The translations under genes and the position numbers were made by a program. DNA of 64,000 nt from Lucifuga dentata (lineage: Eukaryota; Chordata; Actinopteri; Ophidiiformes; Bythitidae): the NCBI GenBank assembly GCA_014773175.1, contig VXCM01000155.1, forward strand, positions 1 to 64,000, in the 5' to 3' direction. This document shows, in pieces, positions 49,601 to 63,300 of the stretch. The first letter of the stretch is position 1; each line of letters starts with the position of its first letter. The notes beneath the pieces were generated by a model. It saw only the letters and a program-made list of their open reading frames with translations, was not told the origin of the DNA and did no database searches.

Positions 49601-51020
49601 AACACATGTTGATGAGTATTGAATCCTGTTTTGGGGCCACATTAACAATGACACCATCACTAACATTGCAGTTTTGTCTGAGAAATCCCGTTAAATCATG
49701 TAAAAATGGGAAGAGTAAGCATTATTGAGTTCACTGCAGCCTAGCACTGCTAAACACTGAATATGATCTTTAACACATTGCCTAAAGAAGACTTGTGTAA
49801 AGGTAGAGTAGATAAACTTTACATCCATTACATTGTGTATCTGGAGTTTAAACACATATAGGTAATTCATAAAACACAGTGCCAGATTTAGTGTGTCAGG
49901 AAGGGCATTTAGCATCAGTCAGCCATGTTCTCTACAGTTTTTGACACACTAAAGGCGTTCCCATTATTTCTAATATGGCATGGAGGGTTTCTGCTATATT
50001 TTCCCAAATCTGTCAAAATGGTTGGAAGTTATTTGTCTCTATCTTGTCTCTCAAAATGCAGAGCTCTAAAGTAGAGAATTTAGGTTTCTTTTGCTAAATT
50101 GACGTTCATTTTGAAAGTAAATTGCATCTTGTTACAAACAGGCTCCATCCTACTGTAGCTGTAAACTTACCCAAATTCTTTTGTGACATATTGCACTAAT
50201 CACCACTTACAGTCCACACAGAAGAACGACTTTCTACTGGAGCACAAGGTCTTCCTGATTAGAGAGTTGAGTCCAGTTTCAAAGACGTAAAAAGTACCTT
50301 TCTGGAGGAATCCAATATTAAACATTTAACACTTAGATTACATCTAATTGCACATGCATTTTCTTGTTTGGGGTTAGTGGTGCATTTGTCAGTGTAATGT
50401 CTCATCAAAGATATTAGCATCACAAAATATTTAAAGAGCAGAAGAAGTTTCATGGCTTTAAAACATCAACAGTAAAATGTCAGATTTTAGTGTCACACTA
50501 CCTGAATCAAAGAGAAAAGTGCTTCCTTCGAGACTCACCATTTTGCACATTCAGCAATCATGCAGGAAGAAATCCACAGCAGAACAGGAAGAGATATTAA
50601 TTTCTGCACTGACACTGTTCTCACTACATAATGCAATCACAAGACAGGGGATGTGATTCACTTTTCTCAAATAAAAATACTTGAGCTGTGCTATAGCTGT
50701 TGATCTCACATCTGCACTTTGAACAAGTGCCATTTTCTTTGAGTGCAAGTCCATTTATTGTGCTTCTTTTATGATAATTTTGAGACTCCAAATCAGCCTA
50801 AGGTGGATGGAGAGAGCACAGCTGAGCATGTGTCTGTGCAGGCCAGGTGGTGATTTTGGTTCTTATTTTGGCAGGAAAATTGCATTTCCATCAGCTTTAC
50901 TTAGTTATATTTATAGTTTTGCATCTTTCACTTTGATATGCATTTTTCAGCTAGTTCACTTGCACTTTAAAACACAGTTTTAAATGCAACAAAACCAATC
51001 TCATATGAGTTTAATTAATT
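46700..51020. other. Non-coding stretch
   Basis: The start is presumably 3' untranslated sequence of the putative gene (AATAAA at 47322). It holds the MITE at 47444. No further exon or repeat family was recognised; T-rich and A-rich runs occur near 47399, 48137 and 48707. Confidence 0.45.
47444..47540 (+). mobile_element. Short MITE, complete copy (family A)
   Basis: 97 bp bounded by CTTAAAGGACCATACTGGT (47444-47462) and ACCAGTATGGTTCCTTTAAAG (47520-47540), near-perfect inverted repeats of about 19 bp. Related copies lie at 21932 and, inverted, at 27623. Both ends contain TTAA-like motifs, but a target duplication is not clear. Confidence 0.65.
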
Positions 51021-51022
51021 GG

Positions 51023-51290
51023 CACCCATCCATCCATCCATCCATCCATCCATCCAAATAGCCAAAGTAACCCAAATATAGCTCTCTTTACCCATTTTCC
51101 TCAGTTCTTGGCTAAGGGTACCAAGGTGTTCCAGGGAAGACGGGATATGTAATCCCTCCAGCATATTCTGGGTCTGACCGTGGTCTTCTCCCAGTTGCTC
51201 AAACCACCTTAGCTGGCTCCTTTCAATGTGAAGTGTATTTCTTGTCAGTAATATCATCCACAACTACTTGTAGGATGTGGAAGGCCCTTC
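51023..51290 (-). mobile_element. Rex3-type LINE 3' remnant
   Basis: On the minus strand it reads HIERSQLRWFEQLGEDH, the conserved segment also seen in the copy at 11023-11802, then a shortened LEHLGTLSQELRKMG version of the tail domain, ending in GATG repeats (CATC on the plus strand, 51026-51055). The RP-rich block is largely deleted. Older and more decayed than the 11 kb copy. A degenerate target duplication may be present (ATATGAGTTTAATTA near 51003 against GTATGATTTAATA near 51297). Confidence 0.7.
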
Positions 51291-52242
51291 CCTTGCGTAT
51301 GATTTAATACCTCATACAGCAATATTGAGATGTCCATTTTCTCTCTGCAGTCTGTGTACTTAATACACAGGTCAAGCATTGTGGGTATTTTAATTCATTC
51401 AATTTGACGCAGCACCAGGCACCACATGACCTTTTGTGCCTTTCTACAAAGCTGACTGGCAAACACAAAATTCAGATTTATATAGCGAAATCAGAAGGAT
51501 TTATACATGTATAATCATCATTATAAAACATTGTGTTAACACTTGAAGTGTTTTGACTCCCTTCCTGCAGTTTAAAAACTCTCCAACTCCATTGTCTGCT
51601 CTTGAGTTTTCCTCAGCATCAGGACTCTACATCTGGAGTTTCAGCCAGTATATTTATTCTATGTTCTTCTGAGCATTCCTATTTAAGCCAGTCTACATAA
51701 TCAACCAAGCAGTTCTGCCTTAGTGCTCAGTTCAAATATTTGTCACTGTCATATGGGAGAGTTTTACTCGGCACTCGTCTTTGCTTTATTTATTTATTTA
51801 TTTAAATAATTTATACCTTAGAGTTCCACTGGTTTACATCACTCAAGCGATGTACACACAGATTGCATTGCCTGCATTCAAAAAAGGTCCTGAGACTCTG
51901 CTGTGCTACTTCATTCAGCTAAGGCGACCCTGTTTCATTACTGATCTCTGATTGTATTTGCTGTAAAAAGACCATAAAACACACAAATAACTACACGAAT
52001 GACTGAAACTCAAGGACACCAGACCCAACAATAATGAAACACACACATTCACACTCGAACTGTGTGTTTGTGCCAGATTTTTAGAGTACCAGACTGTGTG
52101 AAATGTCTGTGTGTTGAAGGTTGCAGAGAGTGTGTATTTATGAGGTATTTGCTTAGGTTTTCTCACAGCTGCTGTTAAATTTAAGTGGCTCATTATTCAT
52201 AAATGTAATAAAACAACCTGCATATTAACACTGGGTAATCCA

Positions 52243-52283
<41 letters not shown>

Positions 52284-54933
52284 TACACACACACTTTGAT
52301 TGAGTGACAAGGTGAGGGAAAAACTGAGTTGATGGATGTAATTTCCATCATCACCTGTTCTATCTCTTAGCTCTTCCATCATCACCATTTCTGTTTCTTA
52401 CCTTTTTTTTTAATGTTGTCCTCAATTTGCCCTCATAAACTTGCATTATTTTGCAGTCTGTGCTTTTGTTTAGTTGTGTTACAAAAAGCTTTATGTTTTA
52501 TCCTTATACAGTATCTGTGCAGTTCTCTGCATGTAGTTCTGCACGTGTGTTCTGCATATCTGTATCTTGCGTGCATTTGCATATGCAGTATTTTTTCTAC
52601 TTGTGTAACATTTGACAGTGGATTTAACACATTTTGGTTCATTTTAATCATAAAAGATTTTGCAAATCATCATTGTAAGTACTCTTTTAATTGGGGATGT
52701 GCGGGCATACAACCGCTCTTAACATTTATAAACTGGTTATTATGGTTTTAATTTTTGATGGTCTTATTTATGGATTTGATGGTGATTATATGTTTTTCCA
52801 ATCAAGGGTGTGTATTGTTTATGTGGTTTGTTGTTGTTGTAAATTATGGGAGCATTGATTGCAAGACAAATTTCCATGTATTCTTGCACGAATAAAGTTC
52901 AGTTTCAGAAAGGAAGGGGAATAACACTCTTGATATAACTGATGTGATCTTTAATAGCACGAGAACAGACATAACCCAACATAGATCATTGTACATGTTT
53001 ATTCAGCCTACATCAGTTTGCACTGAAAGCTACATAACACAAATGAGATCAATGTGGCTGAAAAGATGCAGCCACATGGGCTGAAAACTTTAAAGCAGGA
53101 GTAGGAATGATCAGTTTATGCTCTCACATCTTAATTAATTCCAACCACTGTTCCTGACCAAGTCTTTAATCTGGATTCCCCCTCTAGTTGTCAGGACGGG
53201 CAGACCTGGTGTTAATTGGTGTGATAATCCTCGAGTGTGTCCCAGCCTAATTCTGCAACATCTGCCTTTGCTCTTTTATCCCTCCCAGCATTGAGGACAG
53301 GGTCAGCGTGTATCAGCACTCTAGTGTGGCACTTACAGGAAATTGTAATTTAGATTGTGGCCTTGTCCAGACCTTAGACCGTGTCTCTGTTTTACAGTAG
53401 CTTGCTCACTAGAGAGAATTTACTATGAAAACTAATTAAATCTGAATTTCAAGGGTGAACTATTGCGGCTCTTTTCCCACTTTTCTTATTGGAAGTTTAT
53501 GAAGTTTCAGCAGGGCGTACATTTGAGCCAGAACATATGTTGATGCACCGCACTAAGGATCTAAACTTCAAGACTCAAACTAAATATTTTTGAGAAATTC
53601 GAGACTTTTTTTAAAGAATGGATCAACTATCATCATAACTGAGACTTCTAATGCATGTTCGTAAGAGACCTGCAATACGAGCCAGAAAAATTAATGCAGT
53701 CTCTGATCTGCATTAGGAGACACAGACACTTAGGAATCAACAGATGTGATATGTAACATTAAAAATCTATGCCATAAATATGCTCAGATATGAAAATTCT
53801 ATCATATATTCTGTATCTGTATATTAACATACATAATATATAGCAAAGTGGCCCCCAAAGTGATGACACACACAGGCAAGCAGGTAATGGATTTCTGGCA
53901 CCCAGTAGATCAGTCAGAACAGGTTCAGGCAACGGGTGAATCCTGGTGACTTTAAAGATTTACAAATGCAACAAAACAAGCTATTAATATATAGCAATTT
54001 TATGTGCCTTGTAATAAAGGTAAGAAAATGAAAATGTTCTTCCTAAAACCCTTTTTTAACAAATAATTTCTTCATTTTAGAAAGAAATTATGAGAAACCA
54101 CCTTATTCAGAAATAACCTCAGCAAAAATAGGTGAAAATATGATTTAACAGTTAAAAAAATGCTACAGTACAGCAGTGTATATACTGTACATTTCAGTTT
54201 TTTGTCTCTAGGAAACAGTCTTTAAAACTGTGAAACGGTCAACTTTGCTGTTGCTGCACACCTGAAAACTTCTAAACACATCTGACAGAAGTTATACAGG
54301 AGCAAAAGGTAAGCTAAAGCTAAGAAAAACAGTCTGGTAATGGATTTATTAATGTTCTGTATCATTGATGTTGTTTGTTTTGGCTGCAAATTTGAGTCAC
54401 AAGTCAACCTTACTAAGTTAGTTCAATATCACTTTTACATTAACTTGTAAATATTTATCAGTTAATTCCTGATCTAATTCAGTTTATATATTACATTTAT
54501 CTTGCTGTGTTGCGTTAAGGTATGCTAAACATTTCCTGAGGCTGATGTTTATGCCTAATGCATAGAGATAAAACTGATACCGATGTTCTATCAAACTCCA
54601 GCTAAGATGACAAGCAAATCCATTTCCTAAAATGTTGTCGTATTTTTTAAGAGCCTGAAACGGTGAACCCATATACCTCTTCATGCTCATGAAACCCCAC
54701 CTGTTTCCAAACATCAAAGGCTTCTCCGCTTCATAATTTATCATATTTTACTGGATAATTTGATGCACCAACCCACAAAATGAATAATTTAAGCTGAACA
54801 TTTTGGTAGGAATGACAAAGTTTAATGGGGACTTGCTTGTCCACAGTGATGACAGCACTCTGATTCTGTAAAACTGGAAATTCGTAATGTTCACCATAAT
54901 GTAACTTTTGTCACACAGGTGAGCCACTTACAG
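51291..54933. other. Non-coding stretch upstream of lrrc51
   Basis: No exon recognised. It contains a TTTA run (about 51787-51804), an AC array (about 52244-52290) and AT-rich sequence. The promoter and any 5' untranslated exon of lrrc51 should lie here but could not be placed. Confidence 0.45.
52244..52290. repeat. (AC)n microsatellite
   Basis: AC dinucleotides with an ACATACAT interruption near 52278. Confidence 0.9.
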
Positions 54934-54935
54934 CC

Positions 54936-57243
54936 ATGACAATGTACGGCCCTCCTGTCGATTTATCATTTAAAGACATCAGTGGTATGTCAGGTAATAT
55001 ACCTAAACAAGAACTCTTTCATAATAAAAGGTTTGTCTTAAGAGTGAAGGACTTTATGCCTCCTTATGGCACACTGTGTTTATATAGTATCTCTATTACA
55101 TTCCTATAATTCTCAAAGAAAATTAAAATTGCTGTAATAGCTTTATGGTTTCACAAGATATAATTATTACGCCTTTGGATTCCCTTGCAGCACATCTGTG
55201 CATTTAGTTTGTGATAACTTTTCATACGGGTGTTCCTCTTTAATGGACTCTGGCTGGACTTTTAGCTTAGCTTGCTGGTGCATGAAGAATGAGTGGAGAG
55301 TAAGCTGCTGTTGCTGCCCAACACGGTGTTTTATTAAAAACCGTTTGCACAACTGAAGCAGGCTAAAACTTAGCGTAGACAGAGACAATATGTCTTATAG
55401 GAAAATTCTCTGCCCACCACCTAGAGAGAAACCAAACCCCTCCGGAACCAAGGAAAGAAGTCCAATTAACTTGCTACCATATCTTAACTGTAAGATAACA
55501 TCTCAGTATTTGTGAAATAAGTGTTTGATACTGAAACTACTCAGTATAAGCAAACAGTTGAAGTATTCCTTGCTTTAGCCAAGTTGTGACCTAGTGGGAT
55601 TAATTCATGAAACACTCCCAGATTTAACATGTCTGCCAAATAGCATCATGCAACCATGTTTCTTCACTCACAAATGTCAGTTACTGGGCTCTTTGTGTTG
55701 AAAGAGCCGTTGCTATGGTATTTCCTCACATGTTGGCTAAGACACCTCCTACAACAACACGCCAGTAACAGCTGTGTTTTCATTAACATAACGAAAGCTT
55801 TATTTATAGCAGCGCTGATTTTCCGTGAAGCTGTGTAGTTGCTGACTTTTTTTTTTTTTTTTGATTTACCCCAAGTAATTCAAAAGCATCTTTAAAAAAA
55901 AGATCAATATTATATTGCCTTTGAACAGTGCAGCACAAATACAAAGTTACTCAAAGTACTATGCACTGTAATTTATTTGTGGTTTTTTAGAGTTACTGAC
56001 AGCGAAACCGAGAAGATGCCTGCGGCCTTTAAAGAAAAACTCAGAGAACAACTACCTGAGCCAGTGTCTGCGACTCAGTAACAACAACCTGTCTGATCTG
56101 ACTGGCCTGCAGTTTACCATCAACCACTTTCTGGCTGAACCATCACAGCTCGCCTGGTTGGACCTGTCCTTCAACAAAATTGCGCACATAGACCCAGTAC
56201 GTTCTTGTCTTTCTTTTTTTAAGTTCTTGTGTTGTATATGGGTAATGGCTCATATCTGCTCATGTGTCAGATTGAATTTGAATCCTGGTACATTTGTAAT
56301 ATGCCACACACCTGAATATGTGTGTACGTGTTCCAGGTTTTGTGTGAGCTGGTTGAACTGCGTGTGCTGTACCTTCATGGTAACATGATTGGTAACCTGC
56401 TCGAGGTAAACCGGCTGGGGATGCTACCATATCTACACACCATCACGCTACATGGCAATGATATAGAAAACAAAAAAGGCTACAGGTGAGAACTTGACGA
56501 CAGATTTCCCAGACATGCACACACACGATCTGCTTGGATGTACAGTGTTTGTCTGTGGCTTTTAATTTCACAACTATGGTTTCTGGTTAATAATAAGAAC
56601 CCAAAGTGATTGAGTAAAGCCACATATTTATAAGCATCCAGAAGTAACTCACAGCTGCTGGAAGTTTGCTAAGTGTAGAATAGAAAAAGTAAGACAAAGG
56701 AATCGAACAGAAACTGATGTAGATTCTGCCTTAGTTGCTTCAGTGTCAGATGTCTTTGTTCTCTGTGTAACTTAGTGAATGGGTGTTAATGCGAAATATG
56801 GCTCCTTGGCTAGCAGGTTCGTAACATGATAACGGGTGCTTAAGTGGAGCAGAAACCACACTCATAGCAGCAGGTCAAGGACAAATGTCAGACTCAACAG
56901 AGATACCCCGTGATAGTCTGCTTGGCAAAATCAGTTACACACACACACACACACGCACACACTTCAGCTCATAATATAATTTATGTGAAGTACCAGGAAA
57001 GTACAGATAAGGTCTACTTCATACAGACCAAAATATAATTTCTTTAGTCAACATTCATCTTGAATTTACTTATGGAAGTGCACAGAATAAATTAGTGTGT
57101 GCTTGTATTTATGTGTGTGTTTGTGTGTATTTAGGTATCATATAATTTCTGTCCTGCCTCACTTGAAGACAGTGGACTTCAGTTTAGTGACACGTGAGGA
57201 GCGAGCTTTGGTAAATGTTTGGCTGCAGTGCAATAATCGTTGA
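54936..57243 (+). CDS. lrrc51: Leucine-rich repeat protein 51
   Basis: Four coding exons with GT-AG borders and consistent phase: 54936-54993, 55991-56196, 56337-56485 and 57135-57243 (TGA), 173 aa. The family signature is clear: PPVDLSFKDIS at the start, CLRPLKK, then LRLSNNNLSDL (about residues 46-56), LAWLDLSFNKIAHIDP (73-88), LRVLYLHGNMI (97-107) and LHTITLHGNDIENKKGYR (121-138), closed by a cap LPHLKTVDFSLVT. Mammalian LRRC51 has the same order, including the LHGN...KGYR hallmark, and is about 190 aa; this protein is shorter at the C-terminus. The leucine-rich repeats are short SDS22-like units, suggesting a cytosolic interaction scaffold; the molecular role is not established from sequence. 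Met 3 is an alternative start. An acceptor ends at 54933, so a 5' untranslated exon is likely upstream. No tomt-like exon follows. Confidence 0.93.
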
Positions 57244-57320
57244 GAAAGCACAAGGGACAAGCTTCAGTAACTGCTGACTTATATATACAGTATACACATA
57301 TATATATATATAATTTCATT

Positions 57321-57345
57321 AATAAATATCATAATTAGCAATAAA
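57321..57345 (+). terminator. Polyadenylation signals of lrrc51
   Basis: AATAAA at 57321-57326 and again at 57340-57345, about 80-100 bp after the stop codon and followed by a T-rich/GT-containing stretch. Confidence 0.65.
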
Positions 57346-60139
57346 GTTGCTTGAGTTTATTGCCCTACTTAAATGCTTTTTTTTTTTTCAATTTAACAGT
57401 AAAGTATATGATTAGTACAGCTTCTGTGTGTCTGCTTAAATTCATTGATTGATGATAATAAAGCTTAATGAATTGAAATTTAATTGAAAAGCCATCATGG
57501 TCTTCTGGAGTTCAGTAGGATCCTCACTGCCACCTGCTAGTTAAACTCCCTGCTGCCTAGCTAACTACTTTCATGACTGATGCCACTAATGTTCTAGAAT
57601 TAGGCGGAGAAAGTCTTGTGAGGCTGTAGCCTGAACAACGTAATTTTATATCCAATGCTCAATCAGAAACTACAGGTATATCCATATATGCAATTAACTT
57701 AAAGATGAAAAGGAAGCACTTGTATGTTTATCAAATGACCTGTCAATCAGTTTGGCAGAGTCAGCAGGTTCCAGTCATTTTATGACACTAGCATTGTGGC
57801 TAACCTTTTGTTTACATGTGGGTCCTTTTAAAGTCAGCCATTCTGGTGATTTATTTTAATGAGGATACTTTTAATTCGTCTCTGTTTTATTGTACAGAGT
57901 ATCTATAAGTTGCCTACGTGTTGCATGAGGGTGTATTTAAAGGTCACGATTTAAAGGTTTGTGTGTGTGTGTGTGTCCCTGCAATATGAATGCAGGTTTG
58001 GTTTTGCATCAGCGGATGGCAATCAGCCCAGTTTATAGACACACACACTAACATGAATGTGATACATTCGGTTTACACTGCAAATAAACAGCTTTGGGGC
58101 TCTGCTATTACTGTCTGGTCTTGTTATGGAAGAAATGTGGACCATGAACAGGCCTGAGGCTGATTCGACTGGCTTTCCTCCAGGCTCTATTTGGTGTAGA
58201 ACCATGTATCAGTGTTTCTCCTGCAACATCTTTAATTGGTACCATGGTAAAGTCTGTGATTCAGCATTTACACCACATGACACAAATGCTGACCATGGAA
58301 ACCAATCCTAATGAAATTGTTAGAAACAGAAAATAGACTTTGTTGGGCTCAAACCTTGAAATAATGTGTGAATAAAGTGATTTTGTACAACACATTTAAC
58401 AACTCTATACTGAAACACAATGTTGGTTAAAAGCTTTCAGCTACTCACAGCAGGATTTCTTGCTTTGATTATTCAGAGGTGGAAGAAACACTTGAAGCAC
58501 AAACTGGGTCACTGGTTAAACATACAGTATTCATCTCCCCACAACATTCTATGTCTTAATTGAGAGTTGTCTCAAGCTTGTTTTGTAGCATCATTTTGTT
58601 GCTTGCGTTTTGTAGCATCATTTTGTTGCTTGAATTTATCACACATATCCATATGTGTGCTATTGATTTAAGACAGTTATGTTGACATTTTAGTGAAGTT
58701 TGTTGATTTTACACATTTTTAATCAGTCTAAGGGTGAATGACGTGAACACATAGATCATGGTCATGGTGATTACTTGATAGCACTTGGTGTCTGTTTCTG
58801 GAATTACCTGTTGGTGTGCTAGCTGCATAAGTCATGACTAATTAGGTGACATTTTGTGTTTTCTTTGAAAGCAACACATTTATTCATGGCATAAGACCAG
58901 TTTGGATAAGAGTTGCCACAATACTCAGCACTAAGCGAATGCACCATACCCTAAATTAAACTAAGAGTGGGCATTCACCAGCCAATCCCTGATTCCCATA
59001 TTCTCACCATAACTACATATTATTAAAAAAAGAACATATTTACTTGTGTAGAAGTCAAACGTGTCTTCCGTAAGAGGACAGAACACAACTGGGCACCATG
59101 GATATGGTCTTCATGTGGTCTGAATCGGCAGGCTACACACACAAATCCCAGTAATCCGTGACACTAACACTGCACTGCACTGCTTGATCGTCACCTTCAT
59201 GCTTCCCTCTATACCTCTTCTCCCACTTAGTTCAGGTTTCTCAAACTTCCCTTTTGGAGATATGATGTCACCACAGGACACACGAAAACATTTAAAAATA
59301 TAAAGGATTCTGCTGTCCAAACTGAAAGCTCCCCCTGCACAATGCCATCATTTTCATGTGTAGTAGTTGTAGGAGAGAACCTTGCTCTGGAGTCATAAAT
59401 ATACAGATTCCAGAAAGTGTTATTTTATGGCCCCAGATGTGTTGAATAAATCATTTTTTTCCAGACCGAATTAAACACTTACTGCCTAGCCCCGTTAAGC
59501 TATTAACATCTGCTCTAGTAAATGAACTAGGAAGGGCTCCAGCACTAGATGGATTTAAAGATGGCAGGCTGGTTAAATATATAGCGTTCCATTTCACAAT
59601 TTTTTTTTTCCAGTATTCATTTCCTCTTTCCTTCCTCGCTCTACTGCTTCCTTTTGTGTTTTATCCACCTCTCACTTTCTGTTTTAATATAGATGGTTGA
59701 TTCTATAGAATAATGAGTCATGTCAATGACTCTTCTACTGCTCTTGTTATCAGATAGAAGATGCAGTATATTATATTATAGTATATTATATATATTGCAG
59801 TATATTATATATATTGTCGAATCTCAATAGTTGGATCTTACAGAGATTTGATGGCTTCTTATGCACTGTAAGATAATTTTTTACAGGCCTTTAAGTCCTT
59901 GAATCATTGTTCAATGGACAATGCATGCTTTCATAACGTGGTTCTTCAGTCTTCAGAGGATCTTATGGGGTATTGACATGAGATTATTTTTAGAGTATGA
60001 CTCTGCTCCTACTAACGAAAGCTTTATTGAGCAAAAAATGACTTATTCATTTTTCTGTGCTCTCTGTAGATTGTTATACAGTTTGAAACACAATTTTATG
60101 ATAATTGGCCAGCATTGGTATTAGTAAGACTAAGAAAAG
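57346..60139. other. Non-coding stretch
   Basis: No exon recognised. Short GT run near 57960-57975, a 25-bp direct duplication at 58581-58632 and AT-rich repeats near 59768-59816. Confidence 0.45.
58581..58632. repeat. 25-bp tandem duplication
   Basis: TTTTGTAGCATCATTTTGTT plus GCTTG occurs at 58581-58605 and again at 58608-58632, 27 bp apart. No N intervenes, so it may be a genuine slippage duplication. Confidence 0.85.
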
Positions 60140-60360
60140 AAGCTGGAGACATTCTGGGGTACCACAGGGAATCGGTCCTTGGGCCCCTTCTCTTGTCTTG
60201 ACTGTGACTTGATTTCTGCTACAGACCTGTGACTTTGACTGGAACTTAGCTTTGTGGCAATTATTCTCAATGTCCTGTGTTATACCTCACTTTTAAGTTG
60301 CTTTGGATAAAAGTGGCTGAAAAATTAAAAAACAAACAAACAAACAAACAAAAAAAAAAA
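60140..60360 (+). mobile_element. L2-type LINE, internally deleted
   Basis: GGGGTACCACAGGGAATCGG then TCCTTGGGCCCCTTC corresponds to the GVPQGSxLGPLLF reverse-transcriptase motif. It is followed within about 100 bp by the 3' terminal consensus GTTGCTTTGGATAAAAGTGG and a CAAA repeat tail. Most of the coding region between motif and tail is missing. Confidence 0.6.
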
Positions 60361-63300
60361 CCTGTAAAGTCAGATTTTTTAATTGCTATGGCACAGTGTT
60401 TAACCAAGAAAAATATGAGTTTTGAGTTTTTCACCTGAATGAAAGGGAAAAATGGTGTGACAGAGAAGGAGAGAGAGTGGGAAGTTTCACACACGTATGA
60501 AACAGTAGGTGTTATCAAAAGTAGAAGACTTTGTAAAAATATAAAAATGAAAATTAAAAATCTCTACTTGCTGAATGGTGACATTGTTTAGCCAAAATAA
60601 TGTCACCTGTATAGACCTATAGTGCTATTACACAATAAACTCTGTGCTCCTTCAGTTGTACAGCAATGCCTTGAACCAGGAGACTCCTCTGTGTTCTGCC
60701 TCACTCTGTACCACTTTTTAATTCCTATAATGAGATTTCAGCTACAGTATTCATTACCATCTAAAGTGAACCCACTCAGATAAGTATTTATAGTCATTGG
60801 ATGATGATTTCTTTTCATCCATATTTACCCTTTGCTTTTATTTGTTACTTCATTCACAAAGAAAAATACTAATGTTTGCCATGATTAGTTCAGGCCTTCT
60901 AGTCTTGGCTGCCATTCCCAGAGCTCAATAGGATTTGGTATAATCCCACAGAGCAGGGTGGAGCAGATGGACACAGGTAAGATCACAGTGGTGTAGGGGT
61001 TATAATTGGCCTGGCCTGCTGCCTGCAAACCCCTTTTACTGGTAGCAAGTGCAATCCTTTGATACATAATCAGTTTATAAAATAGAGTAACTGTTGTTAT
61101 GGCCACTTTACCTTATAACCAATATGGCCACTTCCTTTACAACTCCTACTTCAGGAAGTAGCTGTTACAGTAATTGCTGGATGTTGTATCAGGGGTGGCG
61201 AACCCATGGCTCAGTGCAGCTCATATTGTTCCTTTAAGTTTTGTTCGCAATGAGATCATCACTCACATATGCTGATATTACGGATAAAAAAAAAAAAAAG
61301 GTGCATGTGCAATCTTGTGATCACAGTGCTCAGTGTGGATGCTACACTTTTTCCAACTAGCCTACAGCTGGTCTGTTAATGGCCTGAGTTTATGACCATG
61401 GCAGTGCCAGTAAAGTGAAAGTGAAATATCATGTCCGAGCATCAATCTGTTCTCATGGACATCCACTTGAAAGGACTGCTTTGAGTTGCCACAACAGAAT
61501 ACACCCCAGATTTTAAGGCCATTGTGGAAAAGAAGCACTGTCAGAAGTACCACTGAGTCAAAAGCTGGTAAGAATTCATATGATGGGATGGTTGAGTACA
61601 GGTTCAAGAAAATGAAATGTTTGGATTTTTTGAGAAAAATATAGGTGTTACTTAAATTAAATGTTGTTTGTTCTAGAGTAGGATTTTCACTTGAACAAGA
61701 CAGAGGCCACATGCTGACTGCAGTCTACAATCCATCTCTGAGAAAGAACTGCAACACAAAACTTCATTGAAATGTCATGAACAATGTATTCATTGTATGC
61801 TAAAGTTTGGAGATTCTTATTTTTGGAGGCTCTGGGCTTTCACATCTGCTGGGGGGGTGGGGGGTGGTGTTAATAATTCACTTCTAACTTGATCTCGTTG
61901 AGAGTGTAATGATTAGTATATACACCAAAAATTAGAGTTCTTAAAGAGATCTGTATTAATGCTTGTTATTTAAAGAACCTTGTTTTAAGGAAGTTTACTG
62001 TCTTGTTTTGTGTCATTGAATGTGCAGTAAAGGCATCTTGTGGGCTCTTTGGAGTAACAGGGTTTTATTTTTGGCTCTCCAAGTCTCGGGAGTTCACTGC
62101 CCCTGTTGTATCAGACTGCAGAGCGTAGTCCAGTAGAGCAGATAGACAGGTGAGACTGCAGCAATACAGGAGCATGAACTGCTTTGGCTCTTGTCTTCAT
62201 TCATCAGAGTTAGATTTTGTCGTCACCTTACAAAATAAAGAGAGTAATTACAAGATGCACAGTAATCTCACAGAGCAGATGGTCTTCTTACAACTGTCTC
62301 TTCCTATCACATATTTTATTAGCGACAGATAAAGTCCTGGATGGGAACATTTGTGGCCATGCTGTATTATTAGAGCCAGTCTGCCCATGTCGTTCTTCTC
62401 TATGACTTCCACTAAGTACTTTGGGATTGTTCAGCATTTTGAGATTTGAAAGCTTTGAATCTCGCAGCTATAATAAGGACATTTTTACCTATTTGCAGGT
62501 GACACCTTTTAGTTAAAGACACCAGCATTAGCACAGTATTTCTATAACAACCTGGCCAGTACTCCAGGCCAGGTTGTCATAGACTCTAGAATTATAAGAA
62601 CCAATTAGGCACCATGTCATCATAATTTGGTGCCATAAAGTCTGGCCATAAATTGCTGTGATAACTTTAGTTTGTACTCCTGTGACAAAGTTCAGCTGTT
62701 ATTGCTAGAGTGGAATAAGCCACACAGTTATCATTACTGCTGTCTAACCTAAAATGTGTGCCTTTTGAGACTACTGAGTAAATTAGTAAATTAAGATCTA
62801 ACAGGGATTCAATTATAGCTATTTGTTTACAGGATTAACCAGTAATAATTTATTTCAGTTGTTCACCAAATTGTAATTTGACTGGATTTGGTTAGATGGT
62901 CTCCTTTTGGTTAGATATGCTATTTTATTTGTAATATTCAAACAAAAAGCTGGCGGTCCATTCCTTACATTTACTTCTTGCTAAATGTGTACTATAGATG
63001 AGTCAACAACAAAAGTTTATGGAAGCTTACTGTGCCAGTACTTAAACATTATAGCCAAGGTGGACGTAAAGCTTGACTCTGAGCAAATTGGACAGGATTA
63101 TTTGAGTGGTTTACTATTCCAATTTAAAATCTGTCCAGACTGGCTAACAGAATCGACATGATCCAAATTGAGTTAATATGTGATGTATTTGTCTCTTTGT
63201 CTAATAGTAGAATTAAAGTCAATCCCTTCAAAATTGCCACAGTTGCTTACAGGTATCATATTTCTACTTTCATTTGCTACATTAATCCATTTTCTTTCTT

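Noticed and set aside
52413..52751. 112-codon frame rich in Cys, Leu and Phe
   Set aside because: Composition reflects T-rich sequence; no domain, splice or promoter support.
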